A DNA stretch of 64,000 nucleotides from Mallotus nudiflorus (GCA_947683625.1 CANTUR010000340.1:3260001-3324000), one strand, 5' to 3'; numbered from the stretch's first letter, positions 35,429 through 48,947 are shown. The notes: generated by a model from the letters alone, not told the origin. Numbers and translations: made by a program.

Positions 35429-35434
35429 TTTAGA

Positions 35435-37523
35435 CGACAGGGTTTAGCTTGCATTCAAGATTTTAGCAACCACGACACTGTTGAGGCTCAGGGCCTTATA
35501 GAACACACTACTATGCCATAAAGTCAAAGCGTGGAGACGGGGAGTTTCCAACTAGGGTGATAACTGGGACAATTCAATTGGTGGTACTCAATTCTCTAAA
35601 AGAAAGTTAGCACCACAACGAAGAGATTCTGGGAATGGAATACTAACTTTTTTTAATCTTGTGTTCATTTAGAATTACTTTATAAATTATTACTTCATTC
35701 TCTAATTGCATGCAATTTTATTAAAACCTATTTGAACATCCATCTAACCCTAAGGCATTTAGTCAATAAAATCACATATAAAAAATGTATTCAAATGCAT
35801 CGTCCCTAAGTCTACACTATGTTAATTTTATTGAAAGTTAGCTAGATTTACATTTTTTATTTACAAGTGAAAATGGAATAAAGGTGGGCTTACATTTTTT
35901 ATTAGTTAGTAAGCTTAAGCTTATTGATTTTAATTATCTAAAAGTGGGTTTGAGTCTACAAATTTTAAACAAATAAATTAAACTTAAAATGAGCTTAGTT
36001 CTAATCAATTTTAATTAAATGAAGATGGGCTTAAATCTTCTTATTTTAAAAAAGAAAAAAAATGCTTTATTGGACTTATCTAAGTTTAAATTAATTTCAT
36101 TAACTAAAAATAGGCTTAGTGTTTATTTATTTTAAGAATGCTTTTAAATGGGCTAAGCTAAAATCTAATTTGATTTTAAAGAAGGTGGGCCTAAATCTAT
36201 TTAACCTAAATGGGCCTAAAATTGATTTTCAATTGAATTAAACCTGAAAGATAATTTTAAGTTTATTTATTAAGTGGGTTTAGACCTAACATGGGCTTGG
36301 GGCACAAAAGGATAAAAATATAAAAAAACAAGCCCAAAACAAATAAAACACAAAAAAAATATATCAAACATATATTTTTTTGATTTCTAAAAATCCTAAA
36401 TCAATTTCATGAACCCTGATTAACTACTGCCACCATTAATTTTAATGGGAAATTACCAAATTAAACCTAATATACTAACCAATTTTACAGAACGCAGAAA
36501 AATAAAATCTTTACTATTTCCCACTACTGGGGCTATTACACATTAAGTACTAGAAATTAAAATTAAGTACAAACCCAAATGAATTAAAAAAATAAAACAT
36601 AAAGAAGATAATGATCATAGAAAGATAAAAAAAACACCATGACATTCCATGGATCTTTCGTCCTAACTATTTAGGAAATGTCCACCTCAAATCCTAATTG
36701 AATCAAAATATAAAAAAACAAAGGAACCATAATTCACATTAGTAAATTAAATGAGAAACAAAAAAAAATTAAAAAAATCAAAGAAATAAAATAGGGAAAA
36801 GGGATAAAGAGATGTTATACATATGTTATTTGATTCCCCTCAGAATGGAATTTCACCGTTTTGAGAATTGACTCTGCGTTGATTGATCTCTGGACTATTG
36901 AAAACAAAAAGCGTGATTTTTGTTTTTTTCTTTTCTATGCAGTGATTTCTTTTTGGCTTTTCTTTATGATTTTTCTCTCAATGATTTTTTCCACCATCAG
37001 GAGCTGGTCCTCTTTCACTCACGCAGTCTTTGCCTTTTATTAAGAGACTCGCAGTTATAGCAAAGAGAATTCAAATAGATTTCTATATAGTAACTGGTGA
37101 AAAGGTTTCATAGTTTATACCATATCTTTTAAGAAAATAATTAAAACCAATTTTTAACCAATCAGAAAATAGGAAAATGTGGAAAAACGACAGAAAATAC
37201 TAAAAAATGAAAATGTCCCGTAATGCCTATTAACATTTGGCTAATGCTAATCGGCATTAGGCAAATGTTGATTGGAATTTGGCCAATGCTGGTCGGCATT
37301 AGCTAAATGTCAACTGGCAATTTGCTCAGCAGTCCAAAAAATTAAAAAAATTAAAAAAAAACATTTATTGAATCAAGATTTTGCAATTAGGTCCAAATAT
37401 ACTACAATTTAGTCCTTGAAATCTCAAATTTAAACACTAGAAATCAATTTCTCGATTAATTTTTCATCATAAGGGCTTTCATCGTACTATGCACAATTGC
37501 ATCGCAAAATTGGGTGCTTATAT
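35435..37523 (-). repeat. 5' LTR of the Tat element
   Basis: Parallels 21029-23075 with many point differences. The LTR start is TATAAGCACCC (TG mutated to TA). It contains the shorter version of the 21-bp array at 37208-37330 and a 36861-37043 open frame that is only partly conserved and not considered coding. Confidence 0.85.
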
Positions 37524-39005
37524 GGAGATAATTTTTAAGCCTTAAAATTAATCATTTATGGTTTTCCTAAGTCAATTTTCATTATTCCATCATTTTTACA
37601 AATTTTTCAGAAATTTTGGGAGTTATTAGGAATTTATTTGATAAATATTGTTATTATAGAGTGCATCAAAGTGTAGATATCAAGAAATAGGCTCACATGT
37701 CAGCTTGCTCGCTTCACTTGTAAGTTAATATATTGAAATGTATGTTAGATTTATGTATAAAATATAGGTTGTTAGTTATATTTAAAGAGTATGTTTAATT
37801 AAAGAATTTATATTCTTAATATTTGAAATGTCCATATTGTTGATTAGACATATTGAAGATGCTGATTTGATAATTGATTATTACTTTTGATGGTATTTTG
37901 CTATAAATCTTATTAATAAGATTATTAATGTTATTAATATTGTGAATTATAAAGTTAAAAGTATTTTATTTCTAGTATTGATTTTCCTGAGAATTTATTA
38001 TGCTTTCACATATGATAAATAATTGTGAAGCTCGGTTGATGCATAGCTCTCAATCAAGGTGTATGAATTATGGATAGTTATTACTGGGACTGGTGGCTCA
38101 ATAGATGCTTAGCTCTCGGAACCCTCCAGTAAATATTAAAATACGAGACAACTTGTGGCTGGTAGGTCAATGGAAGGTTAGCTCTCAGGAACCAACAGTT
38201 ACTGGATAAATAAGTGAACCAAATGGCTTTATAAAATTGTGGTTTAGAGTTCCACCACTAATTTCCTCCAAAGATATTTATTAATATTATTTTATTATTA
38301 TTATTATCTTTTATTATATATTTGTTTGAGTAATGGGATTTGGAAGTCATGTTTTTAAGAAAGTTACCAAATGATTATTTGGTGTGTGTGTGTGTGTATA
38401 CATATATTATAAATTAAGTTAAAGCTTTTCTTTAAATTCAATTTTATAATAAATTTTTTTAATAAAAGAAGGTTTTCAAACTAATATATAATTTTCTATA
38501 TCAGCCTACTAAGTGAGGTCTGACTCCCCTCAATTATTTTTCTAAGAATCTAGGAGTCTCTATTTAGTTCACCTCCTCTATGCTGGACTCATTCTTCATC
38601 GGTGGTGTTATATAGGTCCTTGTAATGTCCTTAATATTCGTGGAATGATTTGTTGCTAATCTAGACACCGCAGTACTATTGGAATAATTGTTATTATGTA
38701 TTTGTATTGGTTATTGTATTGCTTTGTAATGTGTATTTTTATATGCTTGAGTTGAGATGTTGGTGATTTGATGACAATGGAGTTATAGTGGTTAAGTAGA
38801 TATGTTATTAGGAGTGTATTTACTATTTTTCAAGTTTTAGTTTTGTCCCAGTATAGGGGAAACTCTACTGAATTTTCCTTAAAATTTTAAAATTAGTTTT
38901 ATTTTTGTAATAAATTCATTAGGCTTACTATGGGTTTTGGAAGCTTATTGCTTTCTCATTTCCTAGTGCTGGTCATATACACTAGGTGGTGTTCGGGTCA
39001 TGATA
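37524..39005 (+). repeat. 3' LTR of the Tekay-type element, second part
   Basis: Resumes with TTTTTAAGCCTTAAAATTAATC, matching the 5' LTR from about 15200, and ends GGGTCATGATA where the other copy has GGGTCATGACA. It includes a (GT)n run near 38382-38398 with no counterpart in the 5' LTR. Confidence 0.85.
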
Positions 39006-39884
39006 GTATAACCATGAGTTCACAATGCATGGAAAGTAGCCATAAAATTTCTTGAGTTATATTAACAATGGCCTTTTATTCACTCTTTATAGAGGATCAT
39101 GGGATAGTGGGTTGTTTATCATGGCATTACTACGAAAAAGAGCAAATCCACTAGTTGAACAATGGTCTTCAACATTGCCTCCCTAGTCACTTCTAGATAA
39201 TATAGCAGGTCCAAAAAAGAGGCATGTGGACCTTTCGTTCTTGAACCTATTAAATAATGCAAGAGTCATTTTAAAGTAGCCTAATGTTCAGTACTAGGAG
39301 AGTGCATGAATTGGCATAAATGGTTCACAGTGAATGATATATCTAGTCTAGAGATTATAAGGTATCGTAAAGTTCCAATAAGTTATTGATACTCTTTAGC
39401 ATCAAAATTTAAGGCACCATTATTCTTTGATATTTAAGGTTTAGTTGCAATATGAATTAAACAAGCCTTCAAATCAAGCATACCTATTCTTGTAAGTAAA
39501 TCATGAATATATTTTTACTAAGAAATAAGAATGCCATCTGGGTGATGATGAACTTCAAGACCTAGAAAGTAGTGAAGTATGCCAAGATCTTTGATAAGAA
39601 ATTCATGTTTGAGCTTATTAATCACCAAATGAATAAGTGTGACATTATAACTTATAATCCCCAAATCATTTATATAGATAAGAAAAAAAAGTTTGTCAGT
39701 GAATTATTAGCTTTAGAACCAATGAAGCCTAATTGGAGTGAATATTGACTGAGATGTTAAAACCATGCTCGAGGTGCTTATTTCTTCTGACCATAGAGTA
39801 AGCAGTGTAATTTACATACATAATCAGGTTAATAAGCATCCACAAATCTCGATGGTTGACCCATTTAAATATCTTTAAACAAAT
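39006..39884 (-). pseudogene. Ty1/copia pol, reverse transcriptase part, right half of the split element
   Basis: The minus strand continues the copia polyprotein of 12860-13191: PDYVCKLHCLLYGQK (near 39800-39845), APRAWF, LGFIGSKANNSL, LIYINDLGII (the YVDD catalytic block reads Y-I-N-D, so one aspartate is lost), LHYFLGLEVH (near 39540-39575), IGTLRYLIISRLDISFTVNH (39330-39400), then a broken RNase H start up to the 39006 junction. Stops are frequent. At 39884 the sequence ends abruptly against the LTR of another copia element. Confidence 0.8.
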
Positions 39885-40851
39885 AGAGATAATATTTACT
39901 TATTTTTTTAATCTTACATAAAGATAATTATTGGGCTTATTAACCCAAGTCTACTTTGGGCTTATTCTAAGTGTGTGACCCTGTAGGTTCACAAAACATT
40001 GGTGGTGGGCCTAAAATTCCCATTTTAACCTACAAGTCATAATTGGCCTCTAGTAAGACATTATGATTACCCAAGTTACGTGAAGGCCAATAATCCGACA
40101 TAACTTAATACACAACGTGTACTCTATTCCTTTTATCACATGATATCCTGATTAAACATAAGGCATGGATTATGTCATCCTTATACTATTCAATCATATT
40201 GTTTCTTGATCCTAAGTAGACTAACACTAATAACTCTTCATCATTCTAGCATGGCCATGCATTTTTCTTTAGTTTATCTCATCGAGGGGCCCAATATATA
40301 TCTTCTCAAAGTAACTAAGGGATAAATTCCATCTTAACCACTCACATTCCACACATAGCTCATTTTATATCTAATCGTAATCTATTTTACCATTTGGTTA
40401 AAGTAGGGTGTAAGGATGTGTCAAAATATAGAACTTATCATGCAGGAAACTATAGTGATCTCTTGTCAGATGACTCAAATAATACTATTATGATGAGAAT
40501 TACCTATGATAATCCAATACATCATTTCCTTAAATATGTACCTATGAGTTTGACTTAATATCTCATATATATGATCAATAAAACTTAATCATCAGTCAAC
40601 CTTATACTAGTCTTTATTCATTGTTATTCATATAACAATAATTGACTAGGGATATTTAGATTAGAATTCAAGCATCACCTAAGAGTTTTACTATCAAGTT
40701 ATGTACTTGATGATCTTAGTAGAATTAACTAATCAAAGATAATACCAGAATTAGCCATTAATAATAAAAATGCCTCTTTAATATTAAAATACAAATATGA
40801 CAATGTCAAAGTATGGCCATTACATAATTGGCCTATGGCATATCACTAACA
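39885..40851 (-). repeat. 3' LTR of the second copia element, truncated
   Basis: Begins on the minus strand with TGTTAGTGATATGCC (right end 40851), aligns with 47280-48177, and stops at 39885. The remaining 650 bp or so of the LTR, including the long (AT)n tract, are missing. Confidence 0.82.
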
Positions 40852-40860
40852 ATCTCCCAC
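40848..40860 (-). other. Polypurine tract of the second copia element
   Basis: On the minus strand GTGGGAGATTGTT overlaps the LTR start and follows the end of pol closely. Confidence 0.75.
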
Positions 40861-40865
40861 TTGCA

Positions 40866-43800
40866 CTAGGCCCAATCAATATTGTATCTCATACCCATTG
40901 ACCTAGTATGACTTTCATGCTTACCCTGTGGAAGAGGCTTAATTAGTAGATCAATAACATTGTCATCTACTGGTATTCTACATATTTTCACATCTCCTCT
41001 CTCAATGATCTCTCTAATGAGATGATAATGCCTGAGTATATATTTGATTCGTTGATGTGATTTGGGTTCCTTAGCCTATGCTATAGCTCTATTGTTATCA
41101 CAATACAAGCCCACTAGATTTGATATACTAGGAATAACTTCTAATCCATTTATGAACTTCTTAATCCAAAAAGCTTCCTTGGCTACCTCTGAGGCAGCTA
41201 TGTACTCATATTGTATTGTAGAATTGGCAATGGTGTCTTGCTTTGAACTTCTCCAACTCACTTCACCTCCATTTAAATAAAACACATAACCTGAATGTGA
41301 TCAAAAGTAATCTTTATCAGATTAGAAGCTAGCATTTGTGTAACCACTCATAACTAGCTCATCTTCCTGCCCACCATAGAGTAAAAATGCATCCTTAGTT
41401 CTTCTTAAGTACTTAAGGATATTCTTAACTACTAACTAGTATTTGCTTATTATACTAAAAGCATATAAGACATTTGGTTAAGTGCAAAACATGGCATACA
41501 TAATGGATCCAATAGCAAAAGCATATGGAATTTTACTCATGTGGTCTCGCTCATCTTGTGTCATTGGACACTAAGTCTTGTTAAGACTAATGCCATAGGA
41601 CATGGCAAGAATTTTCTATTAGAGTTTTGTACACTAAACTGATTCAGTACCTTATCAATGTAAATGCTTTGACTTAGGCCAATAAGCCTTTTAGATCTAT
41701 CTCTATAGATCTTAATGCCTAATATATAAGTGGCTTCACCCAAGTCTTCCAGTCATAAACAATTCCCTATCTATGATTTAACATCTTGTAAAATAGGGAT
41801 ATCATTTCCAATGAGTAGTATGTCATCAACATACAATACTAAAAACATAATTGCGCTCCAACTAACCTTCTTATAGACATAAGGTTTATCTTCATTTTCA
41901 ATGAAGCCAAACTCTTTTATTGCTTTATAAAAATGAAGATTCCAACTTCGAGATGCTTGCTTCAGTCCATAAATGGACATTTGAAGCTTGCATACCTTTC
42001 TAAAATTCTCAAGATTGACAAAATAATATGGGTGTGTTGTGTACACATCCTCAAGTAAGTTTCCATTAAGAAATGATATTTTGCCATCCATTTGCCACAT
42101 CTCATAATCATAATATGCAGCTATAGTAAGGAGAATTCAAATAGATTTTAGTATAGTAACTGGTGAAAAGGTTTTATAGTCTATACCATATGATTGCTTG
42201 AAACCCTTTGTAACTAGTCTTGCTTTAAAGGTATTCTTATTGCCATCCATGTCAATTTTTCATTTTGAAAACCCATTTGCACCCGATAGTTTTTAAAACT
42301 TCAAGTGGATCAATCAAAGTCCATACTTGATTATTGTACATAGATTGCATTTCTAATTTAATGGCCTCTAACCATTTCTTAGAGTCTAAACTTTATATGG
42401 CCTCTTGGTAGGTTATGGGCTCACTTTGATCCATAATCCTTACATTGTTATTATTTGTTATGAGAAATCCATATTTATTAGGATTATAACATGTCCTAGT
42501 AGACCTTCTAGGACCTTGTGGTATTGGTGTAGATTCAATATTTACTTGTTGATCTAGTTGATGTTCTATATGTGGTATAATGTTATTCTATGGTTCTTGA
42601 ATTTCTTCAAGTTGTACCTTAATCCCACTTGAATTTCAGATAAATGGTGTTTAATTCTGAGGAATAAACATTCTGTTCTCAGAAGCATTATAAAAGAAAT
42701 ATCTTTTGGTTTCTTTAGGATATCCTACAAAAAGGCACTTGTTTGATTTAAGTGCTAATTTATCTGAAATTTGATGCTTCATATAAGCCTCACATCCTAA
42801 AATCTTTAAAAAAGATAAATTGGGAGTTTTCCTATTCCATATCTTATATGGTGTCTTTTCAACTACCTTTAATGGAATTTTATTCAAAAGGAATGCAGTA
42901 GTTTCTAGAGCATAACCCCAAAATGAGATTGAAAGATCTGACTGACTCATCATTGATCGAACTATATCTAATAAAGTTTGATTTCTTCATTCAGATACAC
43001 CATTCCATTGTGGTGTTCCTAGTGGAGTCAATTATGAAACTATTCTACAATCTATAAGACAATTAATAAATTCTTGGCTTAAATATTCACCTCCTCGATC
43101 ATATCTTAGTGCTTTAATATTCTTACCAAGTTGATTTTGTACTTCATTCTTGAAAATTTTGAACATTTCAAAAGATTCAAACTTGTGCTTTATTAGATAA
43201 ACATAGCCATATCTACTGAAATCATTTATGAATTAATGAAGTACTAATAAACTCCTCTAACAGTTGGACTTAATGGACCATACATATCAGAATATATAAG
43301 GCCCAATAAGTCATTAGCCCTTTCACTACATCCAGTAAAAGGTATCTTAGTCATTTTTCCTAATAAACAAGAATTATAACTTTCTAATGATTCAAAATCA
43401 AATCACTTCAAAAGTCCATGTTAATGGAGTTTCGAAATGCATTTCTCATTTATATGGCCTAAATGACAATGCCAAAGATAGGTTATGTTTAAATCATTAG
43501 ATTTAAATTTCTTTGTATTAATGTATACATGGACTTTTCATTAGTGTATTCTATGTCTAAAACATAAAGACAATGATTTCGTGGAGCATATCCATAGAAA
43601 AAATTATCATGATAAATGGAGCACTTATTATTCATAATAATAAATTCAAAACCATTCTTGTCCAAATAAGAAACAAAAATGATATTCTTTCTCATAGCAA
43701 GTACATAATAATAGTTTTCCAAACTCAAAAAAAGTCCACAATGCAAAGTTAATTCATAAGTTCCTACAGTTAATGCAACAACTCTTGCTTTATTTCCAGT

Positions 43801-44789
43801 TCGTAGGTCAACTTTGCTTTTAGCCAAGATTCTGCTCCTTTTTAGACCCTGCACATTAGTACAAATATGAGATATAGAACCAGTATTTAATACCCAAGAA
43901 TTAGAAGTAGATAAATTGACTTTTATAATATGAATACCTAAAGAGGTAGTCACACTACCCTTATTCTTCTTTAGATCATCCATAAACAGCTTGCAATTTC
44001 TTTTTCAATGGCTCGGCTCATTGCAAAAAAAGCATGTTCCTTCTTTAAGTGGTTTTTCTTAGGGTGCAGGTTTAGGCTTGGGCTTGAGCTTCTAAAAGCC
44101 TTTAAAGCCTTAATTTTGCCTTTACTCTTTTCCATCCTTTTCATACCTTTCCCTTTATTAACCATTGGAACATCCTTGGTAGTTTTTATGCTCTTTTAAG
44201 TAGTCTTAAGCATCCCATGCAGTTCAAAAATAGTTTTGTTCATGCCATGCATGTTATAGGTTATAACAAAACCATTATATGTTTATGGCAAAGACTGGAG
44301 AATAATATCAATGGCCAATTCTTACTTGATCTTAAGACTAAGCTTGTCCATATCTTCAAAATGACCTTTTATCTTAAAAATATGAGGACCTAGAGAGTTG
44401 CTAGTAGTTAACTTGTAAGAAAGCAATGCTTTTATGGTGCTAAACCTTTCAATTCTAGCTTTCTCTTGGAACATTTCCTTAGGATAGCCTATTATAGTAT
44501 AAGCATATATTTCCATGAATTGCTTTTATAGTTCTGATTCCATGCATCCAAGCATAAGGCAGCTGACATCAATAGAATAATTAAGATGCTTACTATGAGC
44601 ATCTATTTGAGCTTTAAAAGCATTAGCAACTGGTTCATCTGGGATAGGTTAATAAAGGATATATTCCTTTTTTTCTTACTTAAGAACAATTCTTAAGTTT
44701 CCATTCCTGTTAAGGAAGTTAATTCCATTAGGCTTATCCTTCTTAAGGATCGATCACAATGATAGATTAGATGTGGTATTTAATGCCAT
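40866..44789 (-). pseudogene. Copia gag-pol polyprotein, degenerate but complete in domain order
   Basis: The ATG at 44789 begins MALNTTSNLSL, followed by gag segments (44322-44516 and 43971-44165, with a CCHC-position motif too damaged to read). Protease: SWVLNTGSISHIC near 43870-43900, where the catalytic D-T-G reads N-T-G, so it would be inactive. Integrase: RYDRGGEYLS (near 43080-43110) and WNGVSE (near 43000-43015), then 42651-42953 with KTPYKIWNRKTPNLSFLKIL. RT: FLNGNLLEDVYTT, SIYGLKQASRSWN and LYVDDILLIGND (41820-41855; both Asp kept). RNase H: SWRSSKQDTIANST and GLYCDNNRAIA (41076-41285), ending NIDWA and a stop at 40866. Some ten stops and frameshifts occur across it. Confidence 0.87.
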
Positions 44790-46550
44790 TATCTATAAAA
44801 AAATATATATGCAGTGTACATAGTATTTTATCAAGTTATTTTAATGAGGCATTATTATAAATCCCATAAAAATTTATTCAATTAATAAATTTTTAGTAGG
44901 CCAAGATCTATATTTCACCATACTCTAAGTGAGCTTTGTCTCATTGCGTAAAGATATAGTTATTTAGGTAGGTAATTCTTACCAATTACATCTCATGTAA
45001 CTTTTGGAAGGGTAAGGGATTTGACATCACATGTTTTGGCTAAAAATCCCATCTGATGCCCTAGGTCTAAAACACTTTTAATGACCTAGTTAAGTCAAAC
45101 CATAACAAATGTTTAGAAATCACTCTTTTCTAACTTGCCTTCCTCAAATGTTTTAATACACCCTACTGTGGCAAACCCATTTAAAATAATATAAGGCTTG
45201 ACAAGCATTTGAGCATATGGGAAGCATCATGTTGACTTAATATTGAATGAGGGCTCCCATTTATTTTACCTTATTTGGATATTATCATGTTATAGACATA
45301 CATCATATGCATAACATCTCATACATAACAAAATAATAAAGCAATAAAGTAAACATGACATAGCATGGCCCAAATCTATATTGATCTTCAGAAGCCAATA
45401 TAAAGATCAATGGTCAATCCTAGGTAATAAGACTTCCTCTATTTTGAGTCTTTCACCTTAGATTTCCACTATGAGTTTCCACCTTAGATCTTTATCCTTG
45501 GCCTCCTTTTGTGTCTCCATGTTGGGTCTTCATTTACATTACATTTCAAGTTGTAATCTATGCTATTCTATTACTACTCAATAAAATAAAATTACAACAA
45601 ATGAAAAATGACTTACAAGTTGTATTTAATAAATTACAACCCATAAAAGTGAATAACAAAAATCCAATCACATTGGTCTTAAGGGCCATGCTATGCACCA
45701 TGCATATTACACTAAACATATAGAGCATAATAAATTAATTTTTATTAAAATCAATTATTATACTGAGAATAATTTATGTGGTAGATCCATTTGGCAGTCC
45801 CGCCACCTAATTAGTGGGTTAGGGTTCATTAGTATGTTTAAAACATGCTAATTTTATTCAACACTTGAACAAGAATATAAACAATCTTTATATCTGCAAC
45901 ATGCATATTTGCATAGTGCCCACGGCTGTGTACCTAAATGCACATGGCCATGTGCACTGTATAATGTCAAAATTTTTCATAATGCCATTCTGTGCATGGT
46001 TATGTGCCTTAGCCACACGACCATGCAATATGTACATCCAAATTTTTGCACTTGAAAACATGTATTTTCTAAAAATTCATATTATAAATGGTGTTTAATT
46101 GTATTAAAAAACCATAGACATTAATCCAATTAATGTACAAAATTGTTTTTGATGTAGATTTAATTAAATCATCATATAAAAACATTCAATTGACATTCTA
46201 AAAACACTTTTCAAATCCAAATGCATATATATCACATATGTATATACAAAAACCAATTTCCACATCTTATGGATATATGATATATATCATAAAATCAATC
46301 TAATCGAATTACAAGCGGCTCTAATACCACTATTAGGAAACAAGTGGGGTGACCGAATCACCTGTATAGACTTATCTCATCACATAAAGTGACATCCATA
46401 TATACCTATCAAAGCATGCAATACTTATTCTCTTAGGCAGAGAGCCACACTTTATCACATGATCACGTGTGAGAGTTCCCAAGAATCGGATAGTCCATGC
46501 ATCTCCATGCATTGCATCATCATGCACTACTATCCTTTTCTCTGATACCA
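44790..46550 (-). other. Leader of the second copia element with two primer-site candidates
   Basis: Non-coding. Two initiator-tRNA-Met-type sites are seen on the minus strand: TGGTATCAGAGA at 46539-46550 and TGGTATTAGAGC at 46318-46329; each is one base from TGGTATCAGAGC. Depending on which is real, the LTR ends at 46551 or 46330. Short open frames at 45511-45723 and 45865-46098 have no recognisable content. Confidence 0.6.
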
Positions 46551-46935
46551 CTATCGGGTTTCATGATCCATAATGCAGCGGAAAATAAAAACTTTTAACC
46601 ATAAAACTCATAACCTGGATCCATATAATTTGAATTAGATCAATTGAGAGGATTTTCCAAAACTCACCAAAATGATTTCTAGATAAAAATGTTAAAAGGA
46701 AAAGAGGGGGTTCACAATGGTGACACCCTACCTTAAGCTTTTTATGTCTTCCTATTGGATTAAGATGTCACCAAAAGATCACGTCCTCTACATTATCTAG
46801 ATAAATAAGATGATCCAAACCAAAGTAGGTCTGCTAGAACCTTTATAGTCTCACAACACGTTTTCTCTCTGTGTCTTTTCTTTTCACAAAAGAAGTGTAC
46901 AAAGAAGAAGGAGAAAGGTGGCTTAACCCCTAAAT

Positions 46936-47055
<120 letters not shown>

Positions 47056-47244
47056 TTTAGAGAATGAGATGTATTTGTATTTATAGCCATCTTTTCTAAG
47101 TTTTCATACATCTCCACTTACCAAAATAGTTATGGTAAGTTTAAACTTCTCTTTTTATTTTAATTCTAATTCCAAATTAGAATCCTTTCCTATTTATTTT
47201 AGATAACTATTACCTTAAATAAATTAGGAAATAAATAAATACTA

Positions 47245-47247
<3 letters not shown>

Positions 47248-47280
<33 letters not shown>
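47248..47280. repeat. Compound (TA)n(CA)n microsatellite
   Basis: About ten TA units followed by seven CA units in the copia 5' LTR, not present in the truncated 3' LTR. Confidence 0.9.
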
Positions 47281-48177
47281 TTATTTATTTAATCTTACAT
47301 AAAGATAATTATTGGGCTTATTAACCTAAGTCTGCTTTGGGCTTGTTCTAAGTGTGTGACCCTGTAGGTTCACATAACGTTGGCAGTGAGCCTAAAATTC
47401 CCATTTTAGACTATAAGTCATAATTGGCTCTAATAAGACATTATGACTGCCCTAATTGAACATAAGGCATAGATTATATCATCCATATATTGTTCAATCA
47501 TATTGTTTCTCGATCCTAAGTAAACTGACATTGATAACTCTTTATCATTCTAGCATGGTCATGCATTTCTCTTCAGTCTAACTCATTAAAGGGCCCAATA
47601 GATATCTTTTCAAAATAATTGAGGGACAAATTAAATCTTAACCACTCATATAACTCATTCTATATCTAATCAAAATATATTTTTCCATCTGGTTAAAGTA
47701 TGGTGTAGGGATGTGTTAAAATATAGAACCTATCATACATGAAACCATGGTGATCTCAGGTTAGAGAAGTCAAATAATATTATCATGATGAAAATTACCT
47801 ATGACAATAAATCATGTGGTATTCTCATAGTGGGTCGATCCAGTACATCATTTCCCTAAATATGTACCTATGAGGTTGACTTAATATCTTATATATATGA
47901 TCAGTAAAACTTAATCATCAGTCAACCTTATACTAGTCTTTATTCATTGTTATTCCTACAACAATAATTGACTAGGGATATTTAGATTAGAATTCAAGTA
48001 TCACCTAAGAGTTTTACTATCAAGTCACGTACTTGATGATCTTAGTAGAGTTAATTAATTAAGGATAATACTAGAATTAGCCAATAATAATAATAATGCC
48101 TCTTTAATATTAAAATAAAAGTATGATAATGTCAAAGTATGGCCATTACATAATTGGCCTAGGGCATATCGTTAACA

Positions 48178-48915
48178 CAAATAAGTTCAAAAGGTCCTGA
48201 ATTTATACCCACAGATCTTTAATATGTTGTGCTACCAATTAGTCATTTATTTCTTGTAATTCATTCATGGCAATTAATTAGTATAATTCAATGGTATAAT
48301 CATCCTCTAATCTATTGCCTTGCTTCAAATTTTGTAAATGCTGGTACATTAGCCTTTGACAATTATAGGGTAAAAATTCATACCATAAGTGCTTCTTTAT
48401 ATTCTCCCAGGTAGCAATTTTCTATTACCTAACCTATTTTGGGTTGATTTCATTTGCTGCCACTATACTATTGCCCTACCTCACAATCTTGTGCCAACCA
48501 AAGGCACATGCTTATCTTTTAGCACACCCTTAAATTTCAGGATCTCCTCAATCATAGCCAACCAATTAAGGAACTCCTCTACTTAAAGGCTACCATGAAA
48601 TTCTAGAATTTCAGTTTGCATCCTAATCTTTAAACATCTACTATCCTCCTCTGCAATAGCTCTTTAATATATGTGCAACAACTCCTCTTTATACTCCTCA
48701 TTATCATCCTTATTCTCATCGATAAGTGCTTTATGATGATTTTGGTTATTATTATTCTGTTGCTCTATATTGATTCTATTTTAATTTTCCATTATGTTCA
48801 TTATCCTTTCAATAACTTATTCTATCACCTATTCAAGCAACTCTTCCATGTGCATCACTCATTGATCGAAATCTATTTCATTCACATTCTTAACATATTG
48901 TATTATCCTCGGCAT
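48178..48915 (-). pseudogene. Ty3/gypsy gag fragment, degenerate
   Basis: The minus-strand ATG at 48915 (MPRIIQYVKNVNEIDF) lies about 20 bases after a primer site. The gag core is recognisable at 48560-48380: EILEFHGSL, VEEFLNWLAMIEEILKFKGV, KHVPLVGTRL and AIVWWQQMKSTQNRLGNRK. The WW.Q....R...G block is characteristic of gypsy gags. The frame is then followed, with shifts, to IKDLWV and LLNLF at the junction with the copia LTR at 48178. The rest of this element is not in the window. Confidence 0.75.
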
Positions 48916-48935
48916 GATGAATAAGGATCAGTTTA

Positions 48936-48947
48936 GCTCTGATGCCA
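48936..48947 (-). other. Primer-binding site of the gypsy fragment, initiator tRNA-Met type
   Basis: TGGCATCAGAGC on the minus strand, one transition from the consensus TGGTATCAGAGC. The 5' LTR should lie to the right, but only about 135 bp separate it from the next copia fragment, so the LTR is truncated. Confidence 0.65.

Larger units (their letters stand above)
21029..37523 (-). mobile_element. Tat/Ogre-lineage Ty3/gypsy element, nested in the chromovirus LTR
   Basis: Oriented on the minus strand: 5' LTR 35435-37523, tRNA-Arg primer site, gag, protease, RT, RNase H and integrase from right to left down to 27726, then a 4.6-kb 3' region with tandem repeats and an antisense gene, a polypurine tract and the 3' LTR 21029-23075. 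The tRNA-Arg primer, the gag block with FLKQYDYN, protease-RT motifs and the long 3' region with an antisense PMD frame are all traits of the Tat lineage. Every coding domain has stops. Target duplication is uncertain; TGGAA (20978-20982) and TGGAG (37524-37528) are candidates. Confidence 0.87.
13192..39005 (+). mobile_element. Tekay/Del-type chromovirus (Ty3/gypsy), interrupted by two later insertions
   Basis: 5' LTR 13192-16868, internal region 16869-20100, 3' LTR 20101-39005. The 5' LTR is split by a palindromic element (13236-14361) and the 3' LTR by a 16.5-kb Tat element (21029-37523). Removing the insertions leaves LTRs of roughly 2.5 and 2.4 kb that align throughout, starting TGTAA and ending TCGGGTCATGA(C/T)A. 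The internal region is only 3.2 kb because gag, protease and RNase H are partly deleted. Motifs in the reverse transcriptase and a chromodomain-like C-terminus point to the Del/Tekay lineage. All coding parts are broken. Confidence 0.85.

Noticed and set aside
39880..39884. CAAAT as left target duplication paired with 48178-48182
   Set aside because: The LTR next to it is truncated and the outer sequences are from different elements, so a 5-base match is probably chance.
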